Shown: in pieces, positions 1 to 8,575 of the stretch
How positions within the stretch are numbered: the first letter of the stretch is position 1
Layout of the letters: every line of letters begins with the position of its first letter
NCBI GenBank assembly: GCA_050249455.1
Contig: JBFWQM010000073.1
Location: 1-21,342 of the forward strand
Source of the DNA: JBFWQM01 sp050249455
GTDB lineage: Bacteria; Pseudomonadota; Alphaproteobacteria; MPNO01; VGEU01
Length of the DNA stretch: 21,342 bases
Direction: 5' to 3'
The notes under the pieces: model-generated
What the model was told of the DNA's origin: nothing
The model's database searches: none
What the model saw: the letters and a program-made list of their open reading frames with translations, nothing else
Made by a program: the position numbers and the translations under genes

Positions 1-1
1 C

Positions 2-271
2 ATGGTGAACGCCCGCGGCGACACGCCGAACATGCACGACATCCTGACCGGCTCGAACGCCGACGGCACGCTGGTGCCGGGCAGCACCTGCGCCAACTGG
101 ACCTCCAGCGGCGACGGCAAGGCGATGTTGGGCCACCACGACCGCCAGGGCCTGCGCGACGACGCGCCGTCGAAGTCTTGGAACGCCTCGCACGATTCGC
201 GCGGTTGCAGCCAGGACCAGCTCAAGTCGTCGGGCGGCAACGGCCTGTTCTACTGCTTCGCCGCGCAATAG
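2..271 (+). CDS. Secreted lectin-like / endostatin-fold-like protein, C-terminal part (5' end outside window)
   Basis: This is the last 89 codons or so of a gene whose beginning probably lies left of the window; the frame is open to base 1 and no ribosome site can be judged. The visible part has three cysteines, in TCANW, RGCSQ and LFYCF, with tryptophans and a Gly/Ser/Asn-rich surface. The pattern, with a Cys-x-x-Trp element early and a Cys-x-Phe at the extreme end, resembles the C-terminal half of C-type-lectin-like or endostatin-like folds found in secreted proteins of Bradyrhizobium and relatives. This is inferred from motif spacing, not from a search. A periplasmic or secreted location is likely because of the cysteines but the signal peptide cannot be seen. 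It is followed by a strong stem-loop. Function unknown; binding of carbohydrate is only a guess. Confidence 0.55.
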   Translation: MVNARGDTPNMHDILTGSNADGTLVPGSTCANWTSSGDGKAMLGHHDRQGLRDDAPSKSWNASHDSRGCSQDQLKSSGGNGLFYCFAAQ

Positions 272-281
272 CGACGCGTTG

Positions 282-311
282 CGGCGGATGCGCCACCGCG
301 CGCATCCGCCG
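282..311 (+). terminator. Stem-loop, putative transcription terminator after the lectin-like gene
   Basis: A perfect 12-bp stem (282-293 pairing with 300-311) closes a 6-base loop, starting 11 bases after the stop codon. Only a short T pair follows (TTGCC), so it lacks a classic U-tract and may act as an mRNA 3'-end stabiliser or a weak terminator. It separates the lectin-like gene from the helicase gene. Confidence 0.5.
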
Positions 312-367
312 TTGCCGCTCCTCCGGCGTCGGCGCATGATGCGGCGGTTTTCGAGCCGGGTGGGCGC

Positions 368-3300
368 ATGGCGAGACGCGTTGAGGCGAGTCGTGCCGAT
401 CCGTCGCAGGACGTGCGGCCGGTCGGTCGGCTGACGCGCGAGAACATCCGCGACGCCGTCACCGGCAACGCCTTCGCGCGGGCGGTGGAATATCAGCGCG
501 AAGGCCGGGTGCTCGAGATATCGATCGGCGACGATGGCCGGCGGGTGGCCGGGCGCGTCCACGGCAGCCACTGGAATCCCTACGTCGCCCATGCCGACCT
601 GATGGACGGCGCCGACGACGAGGTCGAGGTGTGGGGCGAGTGCACCTGCCCGGTCGGCGCGAACTGCAAGCACGTCGCCGCCGTCCTGCTCGAGGTGCTG
701 GCGAACCGCGACGACCATGCGGCGCGCGCCCGCGTCACGCCCGCGCCGGCCGACGAGCCGCTCGACGAAGAGCTGCGCGCGTGGGTCGAGACGCTGGCCG
801 ATCTGGAACGGTCGGAATCCGAAGGCTACCCGCCCGAAATTCGCCAGCGGCTGGTCTATGTCCTGGCCTATGACCGCAGCGCCGCCCACGTCCCGGCGCT
901 GACGGTGCAGCCGACGTCGGTGCGCCTGCTCAAGGACGACAGCCTCTCGGAAAAGACCAGCCTCTACAACATGGCGCAGGTGCTTCATGGCACTGCGGCG
1001 CGGTTCCTGAGGCCGTCCGACCGCGCCATCCTGCGCCAGCTCGGCGCCCGGCAGTCGGCCGCCGCCGGCCAGGGCATTCCGCTGACCGGTGAAGACATGA
1101 CGGCGACGATCGCGGCCATCATCGGCACCGGCCGTGCGCGCTGGCATGGCGCGAAGGGACCTGCTGTCCTGGCCGGCCCGCCGCGGCGCGGCCGGTTGCA
1201 TTGGCGTCTCGGCAACGACGGCGCGCTGCGCCCCGACGTCGCCATCGAGGGCGCGGACGGCCTGCGCCTCGTGCGCGCCGATGTGCCGTGGTACGTCGAT
1301 GAGCGGACGGGCGCGGCCGGGCCGGTCGACACCGGCGTCGCGCCGCGCGTCGCGGCCGCGATGCTGGCGGCGCCTGCCGTCCCGGGGCGCCAGGCCGAAC
1401 GGCTGCGCAAGGTGCTGGCCGAACGTGCGCCGGCGGCCGCGGCGGTCGAGCTGCCCGACGTGCCGCCGCCCGAGGTCGTGACGGCGACACCGACGCCGAC
1501 CCTGCATCTGACCCTGCGCGAGGTGCCGCGCAATATTTTCGCCGTTTCCGCCTACGGCAGCCCGCCGCCGGACCCGTTCGCGCCGGACGGCCGCGTCGCG
1601 GTGGCGCGGCCGGCGATGCGCTACGGCGCGTTCGAGATCGGGCTCGGCGACCCGCGCCGCCAGCCGACGTTCAGCCGCGACGGCCGCCTCGTCGCGGTGC
1701 GGCGCGCGCGCAAGGCGGAGAGGGCGGCGGCAGATCGCCTCGATGCGATCGGGTTCAGCGCATTCGAGCTGCGCCATCGCTACCACGGTTCGGCGAAGGA
1801 CCATCGCGGCGACCTCGTACTGGAGCACCTGCCCCGCACGCCGCAGTGGGCGGACGTGCTGTATCACGACATCCCGGCGCTGCGCGCCGAGGGATGGGAC
1901 GTGCGCATCGACCCGGACTTCCCCTTGCAGCTTGTCCTGGCGGACGGCGACCTCGACGCCGCCTTCCGCGAAGGCAGCGGCATCGACTGGTTCGAGCTCG
2001 ACCTCGGCGTCGAGGTCGACGGCGAGCGTGTCGACCTTGTGCCGGCCATCCTGCGCGCGCTCGCCGCGCACGATGCGGCGGCCGACGCCGACCCGCGCGG
2101 GCGCGCGCGGCCCTACCTGTTGTCGCTGGCGGACGGGCGCACCCTGGCGGTCCCGGCGGCGCGCCTTGCACCGATGGTGGCGGCGCTGCGCGAGCTGTTC
2201 GATGCCGGCGCGGTCGACCCGCAGGGCGGGCGGATCGGCTTCTCGAGCCTCGACGCCGCGGCCGCTGCGGCACTCGAGCACGCGACCGCCGATGGCGTCG
2301 CGTGGCGCGGCGGCGAGCGCCTGCGCGAGATCGGGCGCCTGCTGCGCGAGACCGGCGGCATTCCGCACGCCGCCGCGCCGGCGGACTTCAGGGCGACGCT
2401 GCGGCCGTACCAGCAGCGCGGCGTCGACTGGCTGCAGTTCCTGCGCGCCGCCGGCCTCGGCGGCGTGCTCGCCGACGACATGGGCCTCGGCAAGACGGTG
2501 CAGACGCTGGCCCACGTCGCGATCGAGAAGGCGGCGGGCCGCCTCGACCGGCCGGTGCTGGTGGTGTCGCCGACCAGCGTGCTGAACAACTGGCGCAGCG
2601 AGGCGCAGCGCTTCGCGCCGCATTTGTCGGTGCTGGCGCTGCACGGCCTGCAGCGGCGCGACAGGTTCGACGACATCGCGCGCCACGACATCGTGCTGAC
2701 CACGTACCCGCTGCTGTCGCGCGACGGCGACGTTCTGTCAGAGCAGCCCTGGCACCTCGTCGTGCTGGACGAGGCGCAGACGATCAAGAACCCCGACGCG
2801 GTGACCACGCGCTTCGCGCGCCAGCTCGACGCGCGGCACCGGCTGTGCCTGACCGGCACGCCGCTGGAGAACCACCTGGGCGAGCTGTGGTCGCTGTTCT
2901 CCTTCCTGGCGCCCGGCTTCCTGGGCGACCGCGCCGGGTTCACGCGGCGCTGGCGCACGCCGATCGAGAAGAAGGGCGACGCCGAGCGCCGCCTTCTTCT
3001 GGCCCGCCGGGTGCGGCCGTTCCTGCTGCGCCGGACAAAGGCGGAGGTCGCCTCCGACCTGCCGCCGAAGACCGAGATCGTCGAGACGGTGACGATGGAC
3101 GACGCGCAGCGCGACCTCTACGAATCGATCCGGCTCGCCATGCACAAGCGCGTGCGCGAGGCGATCGCCGCGCAGGGGCTGGCGCGCAGCCACATCGTGG
3201 TGCTCGACGCGCTCCTGAAGCTGCGCCAGGTTTGCTGCGACCCGCGGCTGCTCAAGCTCAAGGCGGGCGAGGCGCGCAAGGCCGGCTCGGCCAAGCTCGA

Positions 3301-3796
3301 GCGGCTGATGGAGATGCTGCCGCCGCTGGTGGCGGAGGGCCGCCGCGTGCTGCTGTTCTCGCAGTTCACCAGCATGCTGGCGCTGATCGAATCGGAGGCC
3401 TACAAGGCCGACATTCCCTACGTCATGCTGACTGGCGACACACGCGACCGCGCGACGTCGATCCGCCGCTTCCAGGACGGCGAGGTGCCGCTGTTCCTGA
3501 TCAGCCTGAAGGCCGGCGGCGTCGGGCTGAACCTGACCGCCGCCGACACCGTGATCCACTACGATCCGTGGTGGAACCCGGCGGTGGAGGAGCAGGCGAC
3601 CGACCGCGCCCACCGCATCGGCCAGGACAAGCCGGTGTTCGTCCACAAGCTGGTGATGCTGGACTCGATCGAGGAGAAGATGGAGGTCCTGAAGGCGCGC
3701 AAGCGCGACCTCGCCGCCGGCCTGTTCGACCCCGACGCCGGCACGACGCTCGACCTCACCGAGTCGGACGTCGAGGCGCTCTTTGCGGCAGGCTGA
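368..3796 (+). CDS. SWIM zinc-finger SNF2-family DEAD/DEAH-box helicase (HepA/RapA-like)
   Basis: A 1142-residue ATP-dependent DNA translocase. An N-terminal SWIM zinc finger is seen as C92-x-C94-x5-C100-x-H102. A long middle region with little recognisable motif content precedes the C-terminal SNF2 motor. The motor has Walker A in DDMGLGKT (about 703-710), the Walker B box DEAQ (801-804), the STG-like LTGTPLEN segment, and motif VI QATDRAHRIGQ (about 1076-1086). SNF2 motors of this type remodel protein-DNA or RNA-polymerase complexes; the SWIM finger is expected to bind DNA or protein. The size and order fit the bacterial SWIM-SNF2 group rather than RapA itself, which lacks a SWIM finger. 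The ATG at 368 is the first start after the upstream hairpin, with only a weak GGGTGGG-type ribosome site. The next gene begins in or right after the stop codon region. The target is unknown; identity as a SNF2 helicase is very secure. Confidence 0.95.
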   Translation: MARRVEASRADPSQDVRPVGRLTRENIRDAVTGNAFARAVEYQREGRVLEISIGDDGRRVAGRVHGSHWNPYVAHADLMDGADDEVEVWGECTCPVGANCKHVAAVLLEVLANRDDHAARARVTPAPADEPLDEELRAWVETLADLERSESEGYPPEIRQRLVYVLAYDRSAAHVPALTVQPTSVRLLKDDSLSEKTSLYNMAQVLHGTAARFLRPSDRAILRQLGARQSAAAGQGIPLTGEDMTATIAAIIGTGRARWHGAKGPAVLAGPPRRGRLHWRLGNDGALRPDVAIEGADGLRLVRADVPWYVDERTGAAGPVDTGVAPRVAAAMLAAPAVPGRQAERLRKVLAERAPAAAAVELPDVPPPEVVTATPTPTLHLTLREVPRNIFAVSAYGSPPPDPFAPDGRVAVARPAMRYGAFEIGLGDPRRQPTFSRDGRLVAVRRARKAERAAADRLDAIGFSAFELRHRYHGSAKDHRGDLVLEHLPRTPQWADVLYHDIPALRAEGWDVRIDPDFPLQLVLADGDLDAAFREGSGIDWFELDLGVEVDGERVDLVPAILRALAAHDAAADADPRGRARPYLLSLADGRTLAVPAARLAPMVAALRELFDAGAVDPQGGRIGFSSLDAAAAAALEHATADGVAWRGGERLREIGRLLRETGGIPHAAAPADFRATLRPYQQRGVDWLQFLRAAGLGGVLADDMGLGKTVQTLAHVAIEKAAGRLDRPVLVVSPTSVLNNWRSEAQRFAPHLSVLALHGLQRRDRFDDIARHDIVLTTYPLLSRDGDVLSEQPWHLVVLDEAQTIKNPDAVTTRFARQLDARHRLCLTGTPLENHLGELWSLFSFLAPGFLGDRAGFTRRWRTPIEKKGDAERRLLLARRVRPFLLRRTKAEVASDLPPKTEIVETVTMDDAQRDLYESIRLAMHKRVREAIAAQGLARSHIVVLDALLKLRQVCCDPRLLKLKAGEARKAGSAKLERLMEMLPPLVAEGRRVLLFSQFTSMLALIESEAYKADIPYVMLTGDTRDRATSIRRFQDGEVPLFLISLKAGGVGLNLTAADTVIHYDPWWNPAVEEQATDRAHRIGQDKPVFVHKLVMLDSIEEKMEVLKARKRDLAAGLFDPDAGTTLDLTESDVEALFAAG

Positions 3797-3843
3797 ATGA
3801 TGTTGCGCCGTCGCTTCCGTCGTCTGTCGCTCGCTGTCGCGAG

Positions 3844-3929
3844 CGCCCCCTCCCCCCAACCCCCTCCCGCGAGGGGAGGGGGAGCAACAAGCCCCCTCCC
3901 CTCGCGGGAGGGGGTTGGGGGAGGGGGCG
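3844..3929. repeat. Long palindromic REP-like repeat (copy 1)
   Basis: Left arm 3844-3882 and right arm 3892-3929 are reverse complements almost without fault (one G/C unit differs in length) around a 9-base loop AGCAACAAG. The arms are built from CCCCCTCCC and CCCGCGAGGGG blocks. This type of C/G-block palindrome is common as a dispersed intergenic repeat in high-GC proteobacteria. It lies in an open reading frame continuous with the downstream endopeptidase, so it may be either intergenic or inserted in the signal-peptide region. Confidence 0.85.
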
Positions 3930-3970
3930 TCTCCGCCTCGCGTTGCCGATGGCGCGACGAGGCGCGCGGT

Positions 3971-4795
3971 TTGCTCCTTTCAATCGCGCCGTACGCCTTG
4001 GGTCTGGCCACGCTGGTGGCCGCCGCGCCCGCGCCGGCCGCGTCGTGGGCGGACTTCGCGCGGCCGAGCGGCGGGCCGGCGCGGGCGATCGGCGGCGCGG
4101 CGAACGGCTGCATCGGCGGCGCGGCGATGCTGCCGCCGGACGGCGCCGGCTACCAGGCGATCCGGCTGTCGCGCAACCGCAACTGGGGCCATCCCGACAC
4201 GGTCGCGTTCGTGCAGCGGCTGGGCCGGCGGGCGCAGGCGGCCGGCCTCGCGCCGTTCTATGTCGGCGACCTGGCGCAGCCGCGCGGCGGGCCGATGAGC
4301 TTCGGCCACGGCAGCCACCAGACCGGCGTCGATGCCGACATCTGGTTCAACCTCGATCCCAAGCCGGCGCTTGCCCCCGGCGCGCGGGAGGACGTGCCGC
4401 TGCCCGACATGGTGCTGGCGGACAAGAGCGCGGTCGACCCGGCGCGCTTCGGCGCGCCGCAGATCATCCTGCTGCGGCTCGCCGCGACCGATGCGGCGGT
4501 CGACCGCATCTTTGTGCACTGGACCATCAAGCGCGCGCTGTGCGACCGGGTCGCCGGCGACCGGTCGTGGCTGCGCCGGTTGCGCCCGTGGTACGGCCAC
4601 GACAGCCACTTCCACGTGCGCCTGACCTGTCCGGCGGACTCGCCCGACTGCCGGCCGCAGGCCGCGGTGCCGCCCGGCGACGGCTGCGACGCCTCGCTCG
4701 ACTGGTGGTTCGGCCCGAAGGAGGCGGCGCCCGCGCGCCCCGCCCCGCCGCCGAAGCTGCCGGCGCAGTGCGCGGCGGTGCGCGCCGCGCCGTGA
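3971..4795 (+). CDS. mepA: Penicillin-insensitive murein endopeptidase (MepA, LAS-type metallopeptidase)
   Basis: MepA cleaves D-Ala-meso-diaminopimelate cross-bridges of peptidoglycan in the periplasm, using zinc. The zinc ligands typical of the LAS family are visible: GHGSHQTGVDAD (a His followed seven residues later by Asp) and the C-terminal HDSHFHV box. Paired cysteines near the end fit the family's disulfides. The frame is open from an ATG at 3797, immediately after the helicase stop, but that start would put a REP-like palindrome inside the protein. The TTG at 3971 gives a 274-residue product, the same length as the E. coli enzyme, with a clean signal peptide (LLLSIAPYALGLATLVAAA, then PAPAAS). 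A weak AGG lies 8-10 bases upstream. I prefer 3971, but the start is uncertain and 3797 is the alternative. The gene ends 19 bp from the convergent oxidase gene. Confidence 0.88.
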   Translation: MLLSIAPYALGLATLVAAAPAPAASWADFARPSGGPARAIGGAANGCIGGAAMLPPDGAGYQAIRLSRNRNWGHPDTVAFVQRLGRRAQAAGLAPFYVGDLAQPRGGPMSFGHGSHQTGVDADIWFNLDPKPALAPGAREDVPLPDMVLADKSAVDPARFGAPQIILLRLAATDAAVDRIFVHWTIKRALCDRVAGDRSWLRRLRPWYGHDSHFHVRLTCPADSPDCRPQAAVPPGDGCDASLDWWFGPKEAAPARPAPPPKLPAQCAAVRAAP

Positions 4796-4814
4796 GCCCG
4801 CCGCCGCCGCCGCG

Positions 4815-5927
4815 CTACGGGCTTCGGCGCACCAGCGACGGGCCGATGGCGCGCAGGTCGCGGCAGCCGGCCAGCGCCATCGCGACCTCCAGCTCCGCGC
4901 GCAGCATGTGCAGGACGTGCGCCACCCCGGCCGCGCCGGCGGCGGCGAGGCCGAACGCGTAGGGCCGGCCGATCATCACCGCGGCGGCGCCCAGCGCCAG
5001 CGCCTTCAGCACGTCGGTGCCGCGGCGGATGCCGCCGTCCGCCAGCACCGGCATGCGGCCTTCCACCGCCTCGACGATCCCGGGCAGCACGTCGATCGTC
5101 GCCGCCGCGGTGTCGAGCACGCGCCCGCCGTGGTTGGAGACGACGATTCCGTCGACCCCGGCCGCCGCCGCGGTCCGCGCGTCGTCGGCCGACAGGATTC
5201 CCTTCAGCACGAGCGGCAGGCGCGTGGCGGCGCGCAGCCGCTCCACGTCGCGCCACGTCGGCGCCGCGGCCAGCAGCGCGCTGCCCATCAGCACCGGCTC
5301 GCCCGGCGCGCCGCCCGCCGACGGCGCCGGGCCCAGGCCGCGCAGGTTCACCGCCTCGACGCCGGGCGGCAGCGCGAACCCGGCGCGCTGCTCGCGGTTG
5401 CGCGCGCCGTTGACCGGCGCATCGACGGTCAGGACCAGCGCCTTGTAGCCGGCGTCCTCCGCGCGCTGCACCAGGTCGCGGGTGAAGCCGCGGTCGTGCT
5501 GCACGTAGAGCTGGAACCATGGCGCCGCGACGCCCTGGCGCGAGATGTCCTCCAGCGCGACGCTCGCCTGCGTGCTGACCACCATGCCGGCGCCCATGGC
5601 CGCCGCCGCCGCGGCCGTGGCCAGCTCGCCGTCGGGGTGGCACAGCTTCTGGAACGCCACTGGCGCCAGCAGGATGGGGAAGGCGAGCTCGTGGCCGAAC
5701 AGGGTGAGCCGGGTGCCGCCGCCGGCGAGGTCGCGCAGCACCCGCGGCACCAGCGCCAGACGTCGGTACGCCGCCGTGTTCTCGGCGAGCGTGAGCTCGT
5801 CCGCCGCCCCGCCGGCGACATAGGCCCACGCCTGCTCCGTCATCCGCTCGCGCGCGAACGGCTCGTAGTCCGCCACCGCGGCGATGGCGGCGGGAATCTG
5901 CTGCAGCTTGGCGAGCGGCGGGCGCAT
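4815..5927 (-). CDS. FMN-dependent alpha-hydroxy-acid oxidase/dehydrogenase
   Basis: A 370-residue TIM-barrel flavoenzyme of the glycolate oxidase / L-lactate dehydrogenase / mandelate dehydrogenase family, which oxidises L-2-hydroxy acids to 2-oxo acids. Family signatures are all present: AFQKLCHPDGE (about 91-101), WFQLYV with the active-site Tyr (141), LKGI with the FMN-contacting Lys (242), the catalytic box SNHGGRVLD with His266 and Arg269, and the phosphate-binding ADGGIRRGTDVLKALALGA (from about 296). Substrate cannot be read from sequence; lactate, glycolate, mandelate or a larger hydroxy acid are all possible. No membrane segment is evident, which argues against a membrane-bound LldD. 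It starts 22 bp after the UbiD-family gene on the same strand and is probably co-transcribed with it, suggesting the two act in one catabolic route. Confidence 0.92.
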   Translation of the reverse strand: MRPPLAKLQQIPAAIAAVADYEPFARERMTEQAWAYVAGGAADELTLAENTAAYRRLALVPRVLRDLAGGGTRLTLFGHELAFPILLAPVAFQKLCHPDGELATAAAAAAMGAGMVVSTQASVALEDISRQGVAAPWFQLYVQHDRGFTRDLVQRAEDAGYKALVLTVDAPVNGARNREQRAGFALPPGVEAVNLRGLGPAPSAGGAPGEPVLMGSALLAAAPTWRDVERLRAATRLPLVLKGILSADDARTAAAAGVDGIVVSNHGGRVLDTAAATIDVLPGIVEAVEGRMPVLADGGIRRGTDVLKALALGAAAVMIGRPYAFGLAAAGAAGVAHVLHMLRAELEVAMALAGCRDLRAIGPSLVRRSP

Positions 5928-5949
5928 GGCGCGCCGCCGATGCCGCCGC

Positions 5950-7395
5950 CTAGGCTCGGTCCAGCCGGTACTTCAGACGCTTCGGGATGGCGAAGTCGGG
6001 CAGGCCCTCCGCCTTCCAGGTCTCCAGCGCGCGCTCCATGATGTCGCGCTTGGGCAAGGACAGCTCGCCCGAATCGATCGACTGCGTCGCGTCGATCACC
6101 ACCTTGCTGCCGAGGTCGGAGACGCCGTCGCGCACCCGCACCGACGGGTCCATCGACTGCGGCACGAAGACGTCGCGGATGATGATGGTGTCGCGCGCCG
6201 GGTCGTAGCGCGAGTTCATCGCCCACTCCAGGTGCACGGGGTCGCGGATGTCGACGTCGTCGTCGACCACCGTGACGCGCTTGAGCAGCGAGGTCTCCGC
6301 CACCATGCGCCCGACGTGCTTGGCGTGGCCCGGCACCATCGGCTTCATCGCGACCACGACGTGCGCCAGCATGCCGCCGAACGTCAGGTCGATGTGGACG
6401 TCGCTCACCGTGCGCTGGCCCAGGTCGTGGCGCAGCATCTTCAGGATCACCGGCGCGTTGGACAGGCTCTGCAGCACGGTGCTTTCGGACGGCGGGATCT
6501 GGCTGGTGTAGCCGTAGAAGATCGGGTCCTTGCGGTGGGTGATCGCGGTGATGCGGATGACGGGGCGCGGCCCGACCGGGCCCATGTAGCCGGCGAACTC
6601 GCCGAACGGGCCTTCCGGCGCCATCTCGCCCGGCAGCACCTCGCCCTCGATCACGATCTCGGCGTTGGCCGGCACCTTGAGGTCGACGGTCTTGCACTTC
6701 ACCATCTCGATCGCCTCGCCCTTCAGCCCGCCGGCGACGTCCATCTCGTCGGCGTTGGGCGGCAGGTTGGCGACCGAGGCGAGGTGGATCACCGGCTCGG
6801 TCGCGATCACCCAGGCGATCGGCGCCGGCTTGCCGCGGCTGGTGTAGGTCTGGGTGTGGATGGTGCCCTGGCGGCCGTTGCCCAGGTTGCAGATGACGGT
6901 GTGCGCGTCCTTCACCTGGGTGCGGTAGACGCCGATGTTCTGGATCGCGGTGTCGTGGTCGCGGGTGAACACCATCGTGGTGATGTAGGGCGCGACGTCC
7001 TTGCCCGGCGTCCACACCGGGATCGGCAGGATGTCGAGGCTGGCGTCCTTGCCGGTCAGCACCACCTCCTGGCAGACGCCGCGGTCGACCAGCTTGGGCG
7101 GGATCGGGTTCACCAGCGCCTTGACCCAGGTCTCGTTGAGGTCCTCCGGCTCGACGCCGAGCGCGAGGCAGTAGGTCTCGGGCGAGGCGCCGAGCGCGCC
7201 CGTGACCAGCTTCATGTCCGAGCCGGCGACCTTGTCGAAGAACAGCCCGACGCGCTTCTCGGCCGGCAGCGCCTGGTACATCCACTTGGCCAGGCACGCC
7301 GGCTCCCACATCCGGTCGACCGTCTTGCCGATCCGCTTGAGCTTGCCCTTCTGGTCGAGCACGGCAAGGAAGTCGCGCATGTCGCGGTACGCCAT
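5950..7395 (-). CDS. UbiD-family prenylated-FMN-dependent (de)carboxylase
   Basis: A 481-residue protein matching UbiD/Fdc1/AroY-type decarboxylases, which use prenylated FMN to remove or add a carboxyl group on aromatic or alpha,beta-unsaturated acids. The family's cofactor-side motif NIGVYR (Asn153, Arg158) and the catalytic EGPFGE box (Glu261 and Glu266) are visible, consistent with the Glu-Arg-Glu triad. No UbiX-type prenyltransferase, which makes the cofactor, lies in this window, so it must be elsewhere. Being outside any ubiquinone gene set and paired with a hydroxy-acid oxidase, it is more likely catabolic than UbiD itself, so no symbol is given. An AAAGGA ribosome site precedes the ATG at 7395. 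It heads a two-gene unit and diverges from the TauD-type gene. Confidence 0.93.
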   Translation of the reverse strand: MAYRDMRDFLAVLDQKGKLKRIGKTVDRMWEPACLAKWMYQALPAEKRVGLFFDKVAGSDMKLVTGALGASPETYCLALGVEPEDLNETWVKALVNPIPPKLVDRGVCQEVVLTGKDASLDILPIPVWTPGKDVAPYITTMVFTRDHDTAIQNIGVYRTQVKDAHTVICNLGNGRQGTIHTQTYTSRGKPAPIAWVIATEPVIHLASVANLPPNADEMDVAGGLKGEAIEMVKCKTVDLKVPANAEIVIEGEVLPGEMAPEGPFGEFAGYMGPVGPRPVIRITAITHRKDPIFYGYTSQIPPSESTVLQSLSNAPVILKMLRHDLGQRTVSDVHIDLTFGGMLAHVVVAMKPMVPGHAKHVGRMVAETSLLKRVTVVDDDVDIRDPVHLEWAMNSRYDPARDTIIIRDVFVPQSMDPSVRVRDGVSDLGSKVVIDATQSIDSGELSLPKRDIMERALETWKAEGLPDFAIPKRLKYRLDRA

Positions 7396-7470
7396 CGTCC
7401 GATCCTTTGAATTTCGTGAGTCGGCTACTTATGGCCCCGATGACGGCATCAGGGCAACCACCCAGGGGCT

Positions 7471-7500
7471 TTGACCGGGGCGGCAACGCTCTGCTAGCGT
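7471..7500 (+). promoter_or_regulatory. Putative sigma70-type promoter of the TauD/TfdA gene
   Basis: A TTGACC hexamer (7471-7476) and TAGCGT (7495-7500) are separated by 18 bases, 34 bases before the start codon at 7535. The -35 is a 5/6 match. The -10 is divergent but recurs (as CTAGCnT) 35-42 bases before two other plus-strand genes here. Confidence 0.45.
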
Positions 7501-7534
7501 CTGTGGAACAAAAGAGCACAGGAGGCTTACCGCC

Positions 7535-8548
7535 ATGGCGCTCGACGGCAATCCGGTGACCGGCCCGTTCGTATGGACCCGCGCGACGGCCCCCGCGCCG
7601 TCTGCCTGGACGTGGCGGCTGACCGCCGGGCACCATGCCGACATCGACCGCGCGCTCGCCGCGGTGCGCCGGCGCGGCTTGGCGCTGGAGGACGTGACGG
7701 CTGCGGACTTCCCGCTGCCTTCGTTCGCCGGCGACCTCGCGGCGATCGAGCGTGCGCTCAGCCGCGGCCCCGGCTTCGCGCTGGTGCGCGGCCTCGACAT
7801 CGCCCGCTACGGCGAGGACGACCTCGGCCTCATCTACTGGGGCATCGGCACTCATCTCGGCGTCGGCGTGTCGCAGAGCTACGAGGGCGACAAGCTGGGC
7901 CACGTCATCGACCGCGGCGAAACCGGGCGCTACTACACCGCCGGCGGCGAGATCGAATGGCACATGGACCCGGTCGACGTCGTCGGCCTGCTGTGCCTGC
8001 GCAAGGCGGAGGAGGGCGGCGAAAGCCGCATCGCCAGCTCGTTCGCCATCCACAACGCGATCGCTGCGGACGCGCCGGCGGTGCTGGCGCCGCTCTACCG
8101 CGGCTACCACTATTCCAGCCGCGCCGCCGACCGGGTCGCAGAGCCGACCTACACGCCGCACCGGGTGCCGGTCTACGCGGAAGACACCGGCGGCCGGCCG
8201 GCCTGCTTCTACCTGCCGCTGTCGATCCGCAACGCGACGCGGTCGGGCGTCAGCCTCGACGATGCCGAGCGCGACGCGATGGCGCGCGTCGATGCCCTGG
8301 CCAACCGGCCCGAGTTCTACGTCGAGATGGAGTTCGAGCCCGGCGACATGCAGTTCCTCAACAACCGGGTCATCCTGCACGGGCGCACCGACTACCGCGA
8401 CGCCGCCGACCCGGCGCTGCGCCGCCATCTGCTGCGGCTGTGGCTGATGAAGCCCGACTGGGCGCCGCTGCGCCCGGACATGCGCATCCACGGCGCCGGC
8501 GACAAGCTCGGCGGCGGCATCCCCAGGAAGGCGCCTGCCGGGGTGTAG
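7535..8548 (+). CDS. TauD/TfdA-family Fe(II)/2-oxoglutarate-dependent dioxygenase
   Basis: A 337-residue non-heme iron oxygenase. The iron ligands are visible as the HxD pair in WHMDPVD (His143, Asp145) and the distal His282 in ILHGRTDYRD. The Arg-rich RRHLLRLWL (297-301) supplies the residue that binds the 2-oxoglutarate carboxylate. Such enzymes hydroxylate small acids, for example taurine, alkylsulfates, chlorophenoxyacetates or gamma-butyrobetaine; the substrate here cannot be assigned. An AGGAGG ribosome site lies about 10 bases before the ATG. It is transcribed away from the UbiD/oxidase pair across a 139-bp divergent region, which suggests shared control, although no regulator gene is adjacent. 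A REP-like palindrome follows the stop codon. Confidence 0.92.
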   Translation: MALDGNPVTGPFVWTRATAPAPSAWTWRLTAGHHADIDRALAAVRRRGLALEDVTAADFPLPSFAGDLAAIERALSRGPGFALVRGLDIARYGEDDLGLIYWGIGTHLGVGVSQSYEGDKLGHVIDRGETGRYYTAGGEIEWHMDPVDVVGLLCLRKAEEGGESRIASSFAIHNAIAADAPAVLAPLYRGYHYSSRAADRVAEPTYTPHRVPVYAEDTGGRPACFYLPLSIRNATRSGVSLDDAERDAMARVDALANRPEFYVEMEFEPGDMQFLNNRVILHGRTDYRDAADPALRRHLLRLWLMKPDWAPLRPDMRIHGAGDKLGGGIPRKAPAGV

Positions 8549-8575
8549 CCGGCCGGCAGTTGTCCGGCGGCGACA

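Noticed and set aside
3841..3930. CRISPR-like repeat
   Set aside because: It is a single inverted repeat, not a series of direct repeats with spacers.
5840..8491. 883-codon open frame on the minus strand
   Set aside because: It runs antisense to the dioxygenase gene and in another frame of the UbiD and oxidase genes, is Arg/Ala/Gly-rich low-complexity, and has no family motif. High GC makes such frames common.
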